This document shows positions 25,401 to 35,740 of a DNA stretch of 64,000 nt, piece after piece. The stretch covers positions 8,060,001 to 8,124,000 of the forward strand of contig CM114275.1 in NCBI GenBank assembly GCA_050084515.1, given 5' to 3'. A program made the translations under genes and the position numbers. The notes under the pieces are model-generated. The model saw only the letters and a program-made list of their open reading frames with translations, searched no databases and was not told the origin of the DNA. Position 1 is the stretch's first letter, and every line of letters starts with the position of its first letter. Source of the stretch: Blasia pusilla. Taxonomy: Eukaryota > Marchantiophyta > Marchantiopsida > Blasiales.

Positions 25401-26000
25401 GCAATTGATACATGACCAAGGAGTAAGGCTTGTAGAGGATGAACACACTAAAAAGTTGCCTTGTCCTTGCTTATAGTCTATGCATGAGGAGCTTCCAGAG
25501 AAGACCCCTCGTAGGTAAGGGAATACGAACGGAAATATCCCTGTCGTAATTGTGAGTTTGGTATTTGCAGATATACCATTGCTGTCACTAAGAAAGACTT
25601 CTCTCCGATGGCCGTGCTCCCTGAGATAAATACAACCATTGTTAAATATGTCAAAGGAGGGCCTCTTCCATACTGGAATAGAGTATTGGACATCTTGCAA
25701 AATGTTCATATGAGTATTGTTTGGGTTGTAAGACATGCCATGGGTTACAACGCCCTTCTCCTGGGCCTTCTTTAGGATGTTCTTGATTGAGGTAGAAGAC
25801 AACAAAACAAGGTCTGAAGTTGGGTTGGGAAGCTCAATTAGTGCAAGGTAGTCCTTATAAAGTTGGTTTACTCTGAACTTTATAAGAAGGACACGCTGAA
25901 CTTGCTGATATAAGAAATCAGAGTCAATATCTATTCGGTTCTCAGTATTCCAACCTATAAGTGGGTTGTCTAAGAGAGAAGTAATCTGAAAAACCCGTTG
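22476..26000 (-). pseudogene. Helitron Rep/PIF1-type helicase relic
   Basis: Blocks on one strand in Helitron order. The N-terminal helitron-helicase-like region (about 26000-25389) has PLIGWNTENRID and FPFVFPYLRG. The Rep part holds GMPNFFLTLTSD (25290-25063) and, near 24990-24910, an HUH-type GPGSLHCHMILW. 24722-23817 continues Rep (PYHPTILLMWGAH, YLLKYALKY). 23723-23154 is the PIF1 helicase, with Walker A GPPGCGKT and Walker B VIVIDEFSML. 23087-22476 is its C-terminal half (LGNSMTGHKSQGLT, LLYVMLSKVQT). Rep acts by rolling-circle nicking and the helicase unwinds. The frames are broken between blocks, so it is probably inactive, but motif retention suggests a moderately young insertion. Terminal TC and CTRR ends were not found. 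Confidence 0.88.
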
Positions 26001-26100
26001 TGGAAATCGTTGTATTTTGTCTCAATTGCCATTCGTGAGTCTACAATGGAGAGAAACTACAAATAAAGTGGGTTTACAGCAAGGATGTCTCGGATATAAG

Positions 26101-27398
26101 CAGGTGTCATATAGACATCGTGTTCAGTTTTTGGTCCATTTGTTGTGCACGTTGCACACACGAGAAATGACCAGGTTCTGGTGTAATGTAAGCTATCATA
26201 TAGCCATTGCAAAGTGCATAAGGAGGGTATTTAGCGGATTGGATCAACTACATTTTAGATCGTCCATTATAGTATAAAATTGTCCTGCAATACCCACAAC
26301 ACTCCATTTTATTTAGGAAGTTACTACACTAAAGTTTCCATGCAGGGAGCAAGTAACTTATCTGAGGCCATACTCTACTAACAAGTTTTCTAGACAACTT
26401 TCTTCTTTATGACGTTCTTAAAGTTGCGACGGCCCTACAACTATGTAGTCTTTGTTTATTGAATAACATGGAAGACCTACTTCTTTGTATCCTACGTGGT
26501 CGTCCCATGGGCAACATAAAAAATCAGAGTAGGTTGATCGAAGTATGGATATGTAGATCCAAATTTTTGGGTAGGGAGAAATGTGTTAACGGAGTTTGAA
26601 GAAGTGTTGTAGAGGCAAGGAGAGAAGTGGTAATTGGTAATCAGTGAAGGAAAATTGTAGCAGGTCTATTGTGTGGGTTGGCTTTAGCAGGACAATTTTA
26701 TACTACAATGGACAATCTAAAATGTAGATTGTCCATTGTAGAATAAAATTGTCCTGCTATACCCACAACACTCCATTTTATTTAGGAAGTTACTACACTA
26801 AAGTTTCCATGCAGGTGTCATATAGACATTGTGTTCAGTTTTTGGTCCATTTGTTGTGCACGTTGCACACACGTAGGAATGACCAGGTTCTGGTGTAATG
26901 TAAGCTATCATATAGCCATTGCAAAGTGCATAAGGAGGGTATTTAGCGGATTGGATCAACTACATTTTAGATCGTCCATTGTAGTATAAAATTGTCCTGC
27001 AATACCCACAACACTCCATTTTATTTAGGAAGTTACTACACTAAAGTTTCCATGCAGGGAGCAAGTAACTTATCTGAGGCCATACTCTACTAACAAGTTT
27101 TCTAGACAACTTTCTTCTTTATGACGTTCTTAAAGTTGCGACGGCCCTACAACTATGTAGTCTTTGTTTATTGAATAACATGGAAGACCTACTTCTTTGT
27201 ATCCTACGTGGTCGTCCCATGGGCAACATAAAAAATCAGAGTAGGTTGATCGAAGTATGGATATGTAGATCCAAATTTTTGGGTAGGGAGAAATGTGTTA
27301 ACGGAGTTTGAAGAAGTGTTGTAGAGGCAAGGAGAGAAGTGGTAATTGGTAATCAGTGAAGGAAAAATTGTAGCAGGTCTATTGTGTGGGTTGGCTTT
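26101..27398. repeat. Direct duplication, 711-bp period, almost identical copies
   Basis: 26101-26687 recurs at 26812-27398 with only a few differences (for example GACATCGTG versus GACATTGTG). Between them, 26688-26811 carries a partial third copy of the 26270-26345 segment. No coding sequence was recognised. The closeness of the copies points to a recent local duplication. Confidence 0.85.
26688..26760. repeat. 73-bp hairpin at the duplication junction
   Basis: The arms 26688-26720 and 26728-26760 (beginning AGCAGGACAATTTTAT) are 33 bp inverted repeats with one mismatch and a 7-bp spacer. It lies exactly where the first copy of the 711-bp unit stops and the partial third copy begins. Confidence 0.8.
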
Positions 27399-28539
27399 AA
27401 GATGAGGAGATGGATTAACCTTGAATACTCAACACCGAGTACATGTAGTTAATGACCAAGAAATTGCCACTGCATAGATATCTCATATGTAGGCCAACAA
27501 GCATTAAGTAAAATAATATATCTAAAGTATTGGAAAGTTAGGTGAAGTTGAAATAGCAAGGAATGAAACAACTAAAGCTATCCAGATTAGATACGAGACT
27601 AACGAGGCAATCTACAATTCTGAAACAAAAAATAACAAGTATATATATGGCACCACAGATAGACCATCGAGTAGACAATAGAACATATAAAACGTAATTG
27701 CGATGGTCTATCACCAGTACCTTTGATGCAATTTGTGCACCCAGAAACAAGTGATTTTTGTCTCACTTATCTGTAACGTAGATACGCAAGCTGTAACATA
27801 AAGAGAAGGTGTTATTGGAAAGGGACAGCAAGAGACATGGTGTGTGGACGATGTTAGCATATACCACACAAAGCTTGTATCTTGCACTGTACATTTATGG
27901 AGCGTAGAAGATTGAAACCACATAACGTTCTCTCGTATTTCACACAAGATTGTAGAAAAGACTAGCTTTCAACTCCTTCATGTCATGTCGTTTTATTCTT
28001 CTATTTCTGAAGACACGCCGTGTCTTGTCATTTTTCCTAACTTTAGACCGATATGTCTTCCAAGGTTGGACTATTCATCCCTTCATGAGCTCCTGATCTG
28101 ATCCGAAAGTCACGATAGTGAAAAAGAGCGAGAAATTGGACTGAGAAAGTAATGTTATCGATAGGTCCTCGACCATAGATCCCTTCGCTTGGTTGGGTAG
28201 TGTTGGGAGAGGGGGGGCAAAAGAGATAGACATAGAGGGAGGCAGGACTCGAGTCCGATTTTATTTTGCACCATAGCTACCCAGTAATTCCTTCCAATCT
28301 CGATCTCATACATTAAAGAAATCACATATACTTCACTGTGGACCGGATGTCAAAGGCATGGGCAATCCTTGAAACTCAAAAGTGAAGTACCTCTTTTCGA
28401 TTCAATGTGAGCTTGTGATCGTCACAAACACATGCACAAATGCAAGGCTGGAATATAATGCGTGCCATGGAGGTACATGTCTACCCGTCTGCCTGGATGC
28501 CACATCAAGTGGAGCCCGAAAACATTGCTTGTCCAGTTT
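27399..28539. other. Unassigned sequence
   Basis: Short minus-strand ORFs at 27538-27750 and 27711-27947 have no family features. A purine-rich stretch lies near 28205-28250. No LTR or gene recognised. Confidence 0.35.
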
Positions 28540-29248
28540 TTTCCACTTCAGGAATTCCGGTGAAAGGGATATTCAGTTTCCATGGTCAGCCATGGGGTAT
28601 AGCTTCAGTCGCCAAGCATCCTTTGCTTCCTTCTCACCTTATTTTTTGTTAGACGGCCGAGATCCAAACTTGCCAGCAGAAATTTTTCGGGAGTCTAGTG
28701 AGATGGTGAACCTTGATGACCCAAAGATATGGATGAGAGTGTGTTCTCAACGAGCAAAGCTCTTTCGGAGAGTTATGCCAACAACCTTTAAGAATCTTGC
28801 CATTGCTCAACACAAGGATACGTTGCGGTATGCAACCATTCGGGGTGGAGGTTATCGACCATCGATTTGTAGGTTCTATGTGGGGGACTATGTCTATTTG
28901 CAGCAGATTGCACCAACAACGTTGGATGTGACGGCAAGCCGCACTATTTTACGAGTGCGCGAGGTGTTAGCTTGTGGAGTTCTCATGTTGGAGGGTCGTG
29001 ATGGAGTTGCTTGGAAGGACCATGTGCGTAATTGTGTGCCATGTCATCTTCCAAATGTGGATGGTAATGTTGACCCAAGCTTAGCCATGATACATGCTAG
29101 CTTGAGGTGCATGTTGTGTGGGTCTGCTGGTAACGCAGCCCGTATGTTGGTGTGTGATCGGTGTTCTAGGGGTTGGGACATGATGTGTTTGACTCCACTT
29201 ATGGATATTGTTCCTACTGGAAGGTGGGTTTGTCCTCGATGTACTTAG
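28540..29248 (+). pseudogene. Gypsy integrase C-terminal part with terminal PHD-type zinc finger
   Basis: An open frame from 28382 to the TAG at 29246-29248; gypsy homology starts near 28545. It corresponds to the end of the minus-strand integrase at 31417-30726 (shared IQFPW-x-AMGYSFSRQAS, ASFSPY-LL, TILRVREVL, GVLMLEGRD, WKDHVRNC, HLPNVDG). The last 46 residues form C-x2-C-x11-C-x2-C-x7-C-x14-C-x2-C with W two residues before the seventh Cys and a GW-D-x2-C where PHD fingers have GW-H-x2-C. All seven Cys are present; the His is Asp. PHD fingers bind histone H3 tails in host proteins. Upstream integrase, RNase H and RT are absent, so this is a 5'-truncated copy. Confidence 0.8.
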
Positions 29249-29403
29249 GAGAGGTAGATGACTTGATCTTTGCATGATATGGATTACAGATGTGCGACTA
29301 ACGATGGGGCAACCTAGCACCTGGCCTTCTGATTCGTGCACCCAAGAAGGTGTATAGCATGTAGTAGATGTATAGGGCTACCTGGGAGTTAGAGGGACCT
29401 AAC

Positions 29404-30377
29404 CACCAGTTAGGGGGGCGAATTGTGGTACACTTGTGTTTGTGGATGCTCTTGTCTATGTTATGTATGTATGTGAGTATGGTATGTCAGCGATGTATGT
29501 TGTATGACGATGTGGATTCGCACGACAGCTGTCATGACCATATAGATTATGTCGTAGAGTATAGTGTGCTAGTAGAGGCCATACCTTATGTGGGGCTGTA
29601 GTGTCTATGTAGAGATGCGATTTCATACATAGGGTTGGGGGTTACTCAGTTGAGGGTGACTTTTCCAGTAGGGACCGCTCTTAGGTTGGACGATATAGTG
29701 TGGAGTGCACTCAAAGAACAGTTAGTTCTTTGAGTTGAGCCTGTTGCGTTGGGAGTTAGGCTTGGTAGTGAGTAGAGCTCTTGGCTATGATGGCTCCTGC
29801 AAGCTTTGACCTAGATTCTCCCATCGTGAAGTGGGCTTGGCTCGATTGTATATGATTCTATACATGTTTTATGATAGTAGGTCTTTCACGGATTTCAGTT
29901 GTGGTACACTTGTGTTTGTGGATGCTCTCGTCTATGTTATGTATGTATGTGAGTATGTCATCGATGTATGTTGTATGACGATGTGGATTTGCACGACATT
30001 GAGGAAAGGTCCATTGTGTTGGGAACGTCGTTTCTGACAACTTTCATGTCGAGGTCTTTCACAGCCGGGTGACTTTTTGACCAGGTCACCCGCCCCTGGT
30101 AACCTGTGCGCGTAGGTTACCGAGGGGAGGGCTATTTTTAGGGGAAGAGCCTTTTGGCTCTTAACAACCCTATATAAGAGAAGAAGGTGGCTTTCCTAAG
30201 CCATATTTCTCATGTTGGGCCGTTGGAGCACCTCTCTTGTATGTGTGTGAGATAGGACTAGGGTGCTAGCGTCTGGATTCCTTGATAGCACAGGGTGGAT
30301 GAGGCTCGATATGCCAATGTAGATTAAGGAGTGGAGTTTTAGGCCAGGTGTGCCATTTTTACTACTCTTTATTTTTG
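29404..30377 (+). repeat. LTR-like tail of the plus-strand gypsy fragment
   Basis: Begins after a G-run (TTAGGGGGGCG near 29411-29420, a possible polypurine tract) that resembles the G-run at the end of the minus-strand element. Its right part (about 30005-30370) is matched in reverse by 46560-46960, the LTR of the large element. It contains a 100-bp internal direct repeat (29423-29527 and 29899-29998) starting TTGTGGTACACTTGTG. LTR boundaries are not exact. Confidence 0.6.
30067..30177 (+). promoter_or_regulatory. LTR promoter: three stem-loops and a TATA box
   Basis: Three inverted repeats in a row: GGGTGAC/GTCACCC (30067-30073, 30085-30091), GGTAACCT/AGGTTACC (30098-30105, 30114-30121) and AAGAGCC-TTTT-GGCTCTT (30145-30162), followed by TATATAA at 30171-30177. 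The first and third stems and the TATA are conserved in the opposite-strand copy at 46765-46880. Transcription of the retroelement would start about 30 bp after the TATA (inference). Confidence 0.65.
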
Positions 30378-30624
30378 TTGTATAATCTCCATGTATATGT
30401 ATGAGTTGATTTTTGTACATGTGTGGATCTACCCGTGTGTGGGGAAGATCAGTGTTGTGTGGTGTAGATGTGACCAGCGATGTATGTTGTGGAGCGATAT
30501 GTATACGCACGACAACATACATGGTTGGTCACATCTACACCACACAACACCGATCTTCCCCACACACGGGTAGATCCACACATGTACAAAAATCAACTCA
30601 TACATACACATGGAGATCACACAA
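30378..30624. repeat. 247-bp near-perfect palindrome
   Basis: Arms 30378-30490 and 30512-30624 (113 bp each) are about 95 percent complementary around a 21-bp spacer. Both arms contain the word GTGTGGATCTACCCGTG and its reverse complement. It lies exactly between the plus-strand LTR tail and the G-run that ends the minus-strand gypsy element. ORFs on both strands here are consequences of the symmetry, not genes. Confidence 0.85.
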
Positions 30625-30699
30625 CCGCCCCCCTAGTTGGCAGTTGGATCCCCATAACTCCAAATAGAAAATATCACATCTCTCTGATATGACCTACTA

Positions 30700-31960
30700 C
30701 CCTATACATATCTTGGACACATCCATCATCCTGTGGGAACTACATCAAGAGGGGGGGGGGTCAGACATGACATATGCCACCCTCGAGAACAACCATCACA
30801 TACCAACATGGTGGTTGCACCCCTCACACATCCGTACATCACACACATCAAGCCTGCATGTACCACTGCCAAGCTTGGATCCACTATCCCGTCCACGTTT
30901 GGAAGATGAAATGGCGCACAATTGCGCACATGATCCTTCCAAACCATACTATCCCGTCCTTCCAACATGAGGACTCCGGTCGGTAATACCTCGCGCACAC
31001 GTAGGATCGTGCGACCTATAGTGATATCTAGCATCATGGATGCCTCCTGTTGTAAATACATGTAATCTCCAAGATAAAACCTCCTAATCCCTGGACGATA
31101 ACCTTCTCCACGTATGGTCGCCTACCTCAACGTATCTCTATCCTGAGCAATAGCTAAGTTCTCAAAGGCCATAAGCATAACCTACGAAAAATCTCTGCCC
31201 TCTAAGAGCATGCTTGTACCCACACATCCGAATCATCAAGATCTAACACCTCCGCCATGTCACATCGAATTGCTGCAGGTATATCTTGCTCTCTCTCAAA
31301 GAGCAATAAGTACGGTGAAAATGACGCCAAGGATGCCTGCCGACTAAAGCGGTAACCCATAGCCAACCATGGCAACTGTATGTCCCACTCCCTCAACTGT
31401 CCTCGGTGCAAAGCCATACTTGCGCAATCCTCTCTTCACCGTCTGTACCACTCTCTCCGCCAACCCATCCGCCTCAGGATGATCTCTGGACGTGGTGCGA
31501 TGATCTATCAGCGCCTGATCACACAAGGCCTGAAACTCTCCCTTGAACTCGGCATCCTGGTCAGTCAACACCTCCGCCAGTGCACCAAATTAACTAAGCA
31601 CATGATCTAGAAATGCATAAGCTGTTCCCATGATTTCCTTGTCCGGTAGTGCCACCAACTCTATCCACTTAGAGAAATGCTCCACCATGACCAACACGTA
31701 CCTATGATAACGCCTTGTCAATGGCAAAGGTCCCACAAAGTCTAAACTCCATCGATAACCTAAACCCATAATCAACAAAGGATGTCACTGCAAAGTGGGA
31801 GCATTGAAGGATGCTCGCACTCAATCACATACCATACATCTGGCCACAAAGTGTTGTACCCTAGTATGCATGTCGTGCCATCAATACTGAATCTGGAGTA
31901 AGCTTTAAGTATGCTTTACTCCAAAATGCACCAACTCCTCATGGGCATGTCACACTACAC
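30700..31960 (-). pseudogene. Gypsy integrase with C-terminal PHD finger (element 1)
   Basis: The HHCC zinc-binding region is near 31960-31800 (decayed CVVCHAHEELVHFG, then CMVC). The catalytic core begins at 31770: RWSLDFVGPLP (first Asp), LTDQDAEF at 31571 (second Asp) and HPEADGLAERVVQTVK (Glu). After a GPY/F-like module (TILRVREVL, LEGRD, WKDHVRNC) comes the PHD finger, with VCDGC and GWHMSCL keeping the metal-binding His. This copy has lost the second Cys (Tyr) and the last Cys (Tyr), and has a TGA where the other copy has Arg before the W-x-C. The integrase inserts element cDNA into the genome; this copy cannot. Confidence 0.8.
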
Positions 31961-32229
31961 ATGTTCGCTGGGAAGGATGAGGTACCACTCGTATCTTACC
32001 ATCTCCCCATACGCGCAAAATATGAGTCCCCTCCCACCTGAACCTCCTGGCTCTCTGTAGGATCTGATCTCGCTCCCTACCACTCACTCTGCTCGCTGTG
32101 ACACCACTGCGCAAGAACTCCACAACCTCTACATGGTAATGGATACCACGACCACCTATCGCCTCCTCACTAACCTCCGGATCCAAAGACTCATCATCCA
32201 ATCCCACCACTAGAATCATCACCTACGAC

Positions 32230-33412
32230 TGACCTGCCATAGGCAACCAACAAAGATAGGCAGATGCATGCCAACCGGGCACCATCTCCTCATCACTCTC
32301 TCCATGCCATCGAGCTCCTGTGTCGTCTCTCTAACTCGGACGTGGGTTACGACTCAACCCATCCGCATCTTGGTTCAGCTGACTTGGCCTATGAACCACC
32401 TCAAACTCATACTCATGTAGTAATAGAGCCCACCTAGCAAGCTTTCCCTTAAGCTTGTCGGAATCCATCAACCACCTCAACATCTAATGATCAATGATAA
32501 GTGTGAAAGGGTTGCCGAATAAATAGCACCTGAAATGTGCCAAGGCCCACAGTGCAACCAAGCACTCTCCCTCAAAGGAGTTGTACTTTGCCTCTGCAAT
32601 GTTGTTCAATCGGCTTGCGTAAGCCACAAAAAACTCCCTCTCCTCGTCATTCCTCTGAGTAAGCACTGCTCCTAGACCCAACATGCTCCAATCAGTATGT
32701 AACTAGAATGGGCGACCCCTAACCGGTCTCTATAAAATGGATAAGGACGTCAACCTGTCCTTGAGCTCCTAAAATGCTCGCTCCTGATCATCTCCCCACA
32801 ACCAAACCTGATCAAGTCTCGTCAACAAGCTCAAAGACTTTGCGATCGCACTAAAACCCTTGACATACCGTCGATAGAAGTTCGCGAGTCCAAGAAATGC
32901 TCGGACTCGACTCACATCTGTAGGGCGTGGAATCTGCGCAATAGCCTCTACCTTCATCTGTTGAACGCCTAACCCACTTGGGTATATGGTGTTTCCCAAG
33001 TACTCAATCTGCTCCTGAAAGAATCTGCACTTGCCTGCATGTAACTTCAATCCATGTAATTGCAGTCGCCGAAACACCTCCTCCAAGTGTCGCTCATGCT
33101 CCTCAATCATCTATGTAACATCGTACAAAATCCAAGCCAGCCAAAATCCTATCCATCACTCTCTAAAACTCCGCAGGCGCGTTCTTCAACCCATATGGTA
33201 AGAACCGCCACTGATACAAGCAATTTCTCCCGAACCGATCTATCTCCCATAATGTTATCTTCTCTATGTCCTTCAACCTGATAGAAAGCTGATGATAGCA
33301 AGCACGGAGATCTAAAGTACTAAAGATCTTTGCATGCCCTATCGCATCAAAGATCTCCTCAGGAGTAGGCATGGCGTACTGATCTGACCTCGTCTGTCGG
33401 TTGATAGGACGG
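32230..33412 (-). pseudogene. Gypsy reverse transcriptase and RNase H (element 1)
   Basis: RT starts at the insertion point inside the DYRPIN motif and continues with SDQYAMPTPEEIFDAIGHAK, STLDLRACYHQLSIR and WRFLPYGLKNAPAEF (33372-33163). Then come EEHERHLEEVFRRL, LHAGKCRFFQEQIEYLG and RAFLGLANFYRRYVKGFS (33110-32769). RNase H follows with LGAVLTQRNDEEREF and NSFEGECLVALWAL and ends in PFTLIIDH (32684-32484). Stops separate the blocks, and the catalytic Y-x-DD stretch falls in a damaged part near 33110-33160. Confidence 0.85.
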
Positions 33413-34691
33413 TGTCGTGTCGAGAGCCTTTCTTCGAGTAAGGGCAGGCCTTCTAGCTACGGCAGACGCGATCAATGCAAGATGAATTCTCTAAGAAGAT
33501 ATCCTTTTTCAATATAAAATTATTATGTATACTCTCCATTCTCTCACGACAGGTATCACAAATGGAAGTGCCAAGGCGATCGCTTTTTCGTAACATCAGA
33601 CCCCAAAATTCATAACTATAAAATCCCTCTAAACTATTTTACGCTTGTATACAAGGAAGATAGCACAACTAGTATTAAACCCTACTTGAGCAGGCGTATT
33701 GACATCCATGGATTTTTATATAAGGACATACAAAGTACAATCCCATGTCCTTCCATATAAGACGATAGGAAGGATCACCGGAGTTGGAGATTGAATGACC
33801 TGGTTCATGAACGCCTTCCCAAAGTGATAAACTAAATAGCGAGTGAACCAGTTCCTATCTTCAAAGAGTATCTTGACATGGTATGGATTAAGGAAAGGAA
33901 AGTCGGGCACAACTCGTGCTCCACTACTATCCATGCTTGACACACATTCTCTACTCTCCTCAAGAATGGGTTTTGGCGGAGTTATTCTCCCAAGAGGGGT
34001 AATTCATTCTCATTGGGGAAGTAACAAGCTAAAACATTCACTATTTTAGTATGACTAAACTCCTCTAAGGTGACAAACCTCTCATCTCCACACTTACACA
34101 CCACACTCTAGAAACCTCTCGAATAATAGACCATGGTCAGGTTACTCTCCCAAGAGGGGCGATCCACTCTCATTGGAAGAGCAAGCAATCCCAAAGTCAT
34201 ACACTCATGAGTGACACGAAAGACTCAAGATGTGGAATAGAAGGTGATGAACCCTTGAAGGTCCCTCCTTTTTATATACTCACAAGAGACCCACAAGAGT
34301 ACGAAATAGAGCTAATTTTATGTTGTGCCACATGGCTTCCTCTCAAGGCTTAGCCAATCATATTTTGACACAAGTAGATTTCCTCTTATCTCTTCCAAAA
34401 TATCCTCTTTTACCCATTTGATATTTTCCAAATTACCCCAACTAACCTAGCCACCAACCAAGCCTACTTTTGCTTTTCATTAAAGCACCAACCTCACTAC
34501 TTTACTTTTATAAAGTCATCTTTTATTGATTACCTCTTTTCTAAAGTTGGGCGTGCATAAAAGAGGCACCATAAAGAGGTTTAAACATGGGGATTTCCTT
34601 TTCCTAAGCTAATTTACTTAATATTAATAAAACTCTATCTAACACTTAACGAGGAAGGAGTTTACATACTGGCTGATTTTACTATACGACA
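33413..34691 (-). repeat. 3' LTR of element 2, 1279 bp
   Basis: On the minus strand it begins TGTCGTATAG directly after the polypurine tract and ends CACGACA at 33413, giving TGTCG/CGACA inverted ends. It contains a repeated motif, CTCCCAAGAGGGG plus a CATTCTCATTGG-type word, near 33990-34016 and 34146-34181. The flank at 33408-33412 is GACGG; the matching duplication on the other side is lost. Confidence 0.7.
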
Positions 34692-34765
34692 TTCATCCCC
34701 TCCAAACCTGCATATCCTCCGATATGTGCCAAAAACATCGAGACTTCTTGCTATTTTACTCAAAG

Positions 34766-35731
34766 TTATTTTTGTTGTACCTCTACCTCTAGACAGATTG
34801 AATCGAAATCAAGAAATCCCTCACGTCTACGGAAAATCTTGACCTTTTTTCTTGCAATTGGCAACTTGAGAATTGTGCCATCTAGTTCACATAATTTGTA
34901 AGTGGCATTGTCAAAAGCAAAGACTACAACGTATGGACCAAACCAACGATGTGCAAACTTCTTAATTGTACTATGCTGGTTGTCGAGGCTTTTATCGTGC
35001 ACCAAGACCCGATCTCCTTCTCTTATAGGCTCCTTCCGAAGTCGATGCGTTTTGTCGAAGCGCTCCTTATTTTTCAACCTTGCTTCCTTCATTTTGACTA
35101 ATGCTTCTGCAATATCTTCTTCCCGCCGCTCTAGCTGCTGCATTCGGAGTGCTAGGAGCTCTTTCCTATCGAGCCTGTCTTCCCACGGCAAACCCATCCA
35201 AGTGGATATATCTCCTTCTGCTGGCATTATCGGCTTTTGACCTGTCATCAACTCTGTGGGCATGAACCCTGTAACGGTGCTGTGAGTGGTTCTATCTGGC
35301 CATAAAGCAAATTGAAGTAATCTAGGCCAATCAGCATAACGATCTCCACACGCCTTTACCAATGCTTAAATGATTGGCGGATGTCCCCTTTCGCTCTTTC
35401 CGTTTGCCTCCGGATTCATTGAGGTTGTTAATCTCAACTGGAATCCATATCTCTTAAAGAACTCTCGTGCTTCCTCTGCATTCAACTCACCTCTATCTGC
35501 ACGAATTCTCCCGACACTCCCATATCAAGCAACAATATCCTCTAAAATAAAACGACATATAGGCTCTATGGTTTTAGCCCGTAAAGCCCTCCCTTCTACA
35601 AAGTTGGACAACTCTTCTCGTGCTAGGACCAGGTAACGCATTCCCCAAAGACCTTGTGGCATAGCAACTAGATCTATAACCCATTGATGATGAATAGACA
35701 AAGGATATGTGGGTTTAAGTCCATCTCTCAC
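34766..35731 (-). pseudogene. Element 2 integrase
   Basis: The core begins near 35700 with WVIDLVAMPQG (first Asp), RADRGE near 35505 (second Asp) and a decayed SMNPEANGKSERGH (Glu). It continues through FALWPDRTTHSTVTGFMP and ELMTGQKPIMP to a C-terminal part with a coiled, charged stretch (LERREEDIAEALVKMKEARL) and the GDRVLVHDKS, FGPYVV and DGTILKLP words of the GPY/F module (35362-34766). Stops lie at 35522-35524 (a TGA) and 35368; otherwise frames are long, so decay is less than in the fossils of element 1's family. Confidence 0.85.
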
Positions 35732-35740
35732 CCTGATTTT

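Noticed and set aside
30391-30692. Cluster of overlapping ORFs on both strands
   Set aside because: Produced by the palindrome: both strands carry the same words, so the frames mirror each other. No protein family.
34902-35240. 112-codon plus-strand ORF
   Set aside because: Antisense to the element 2 integrase.
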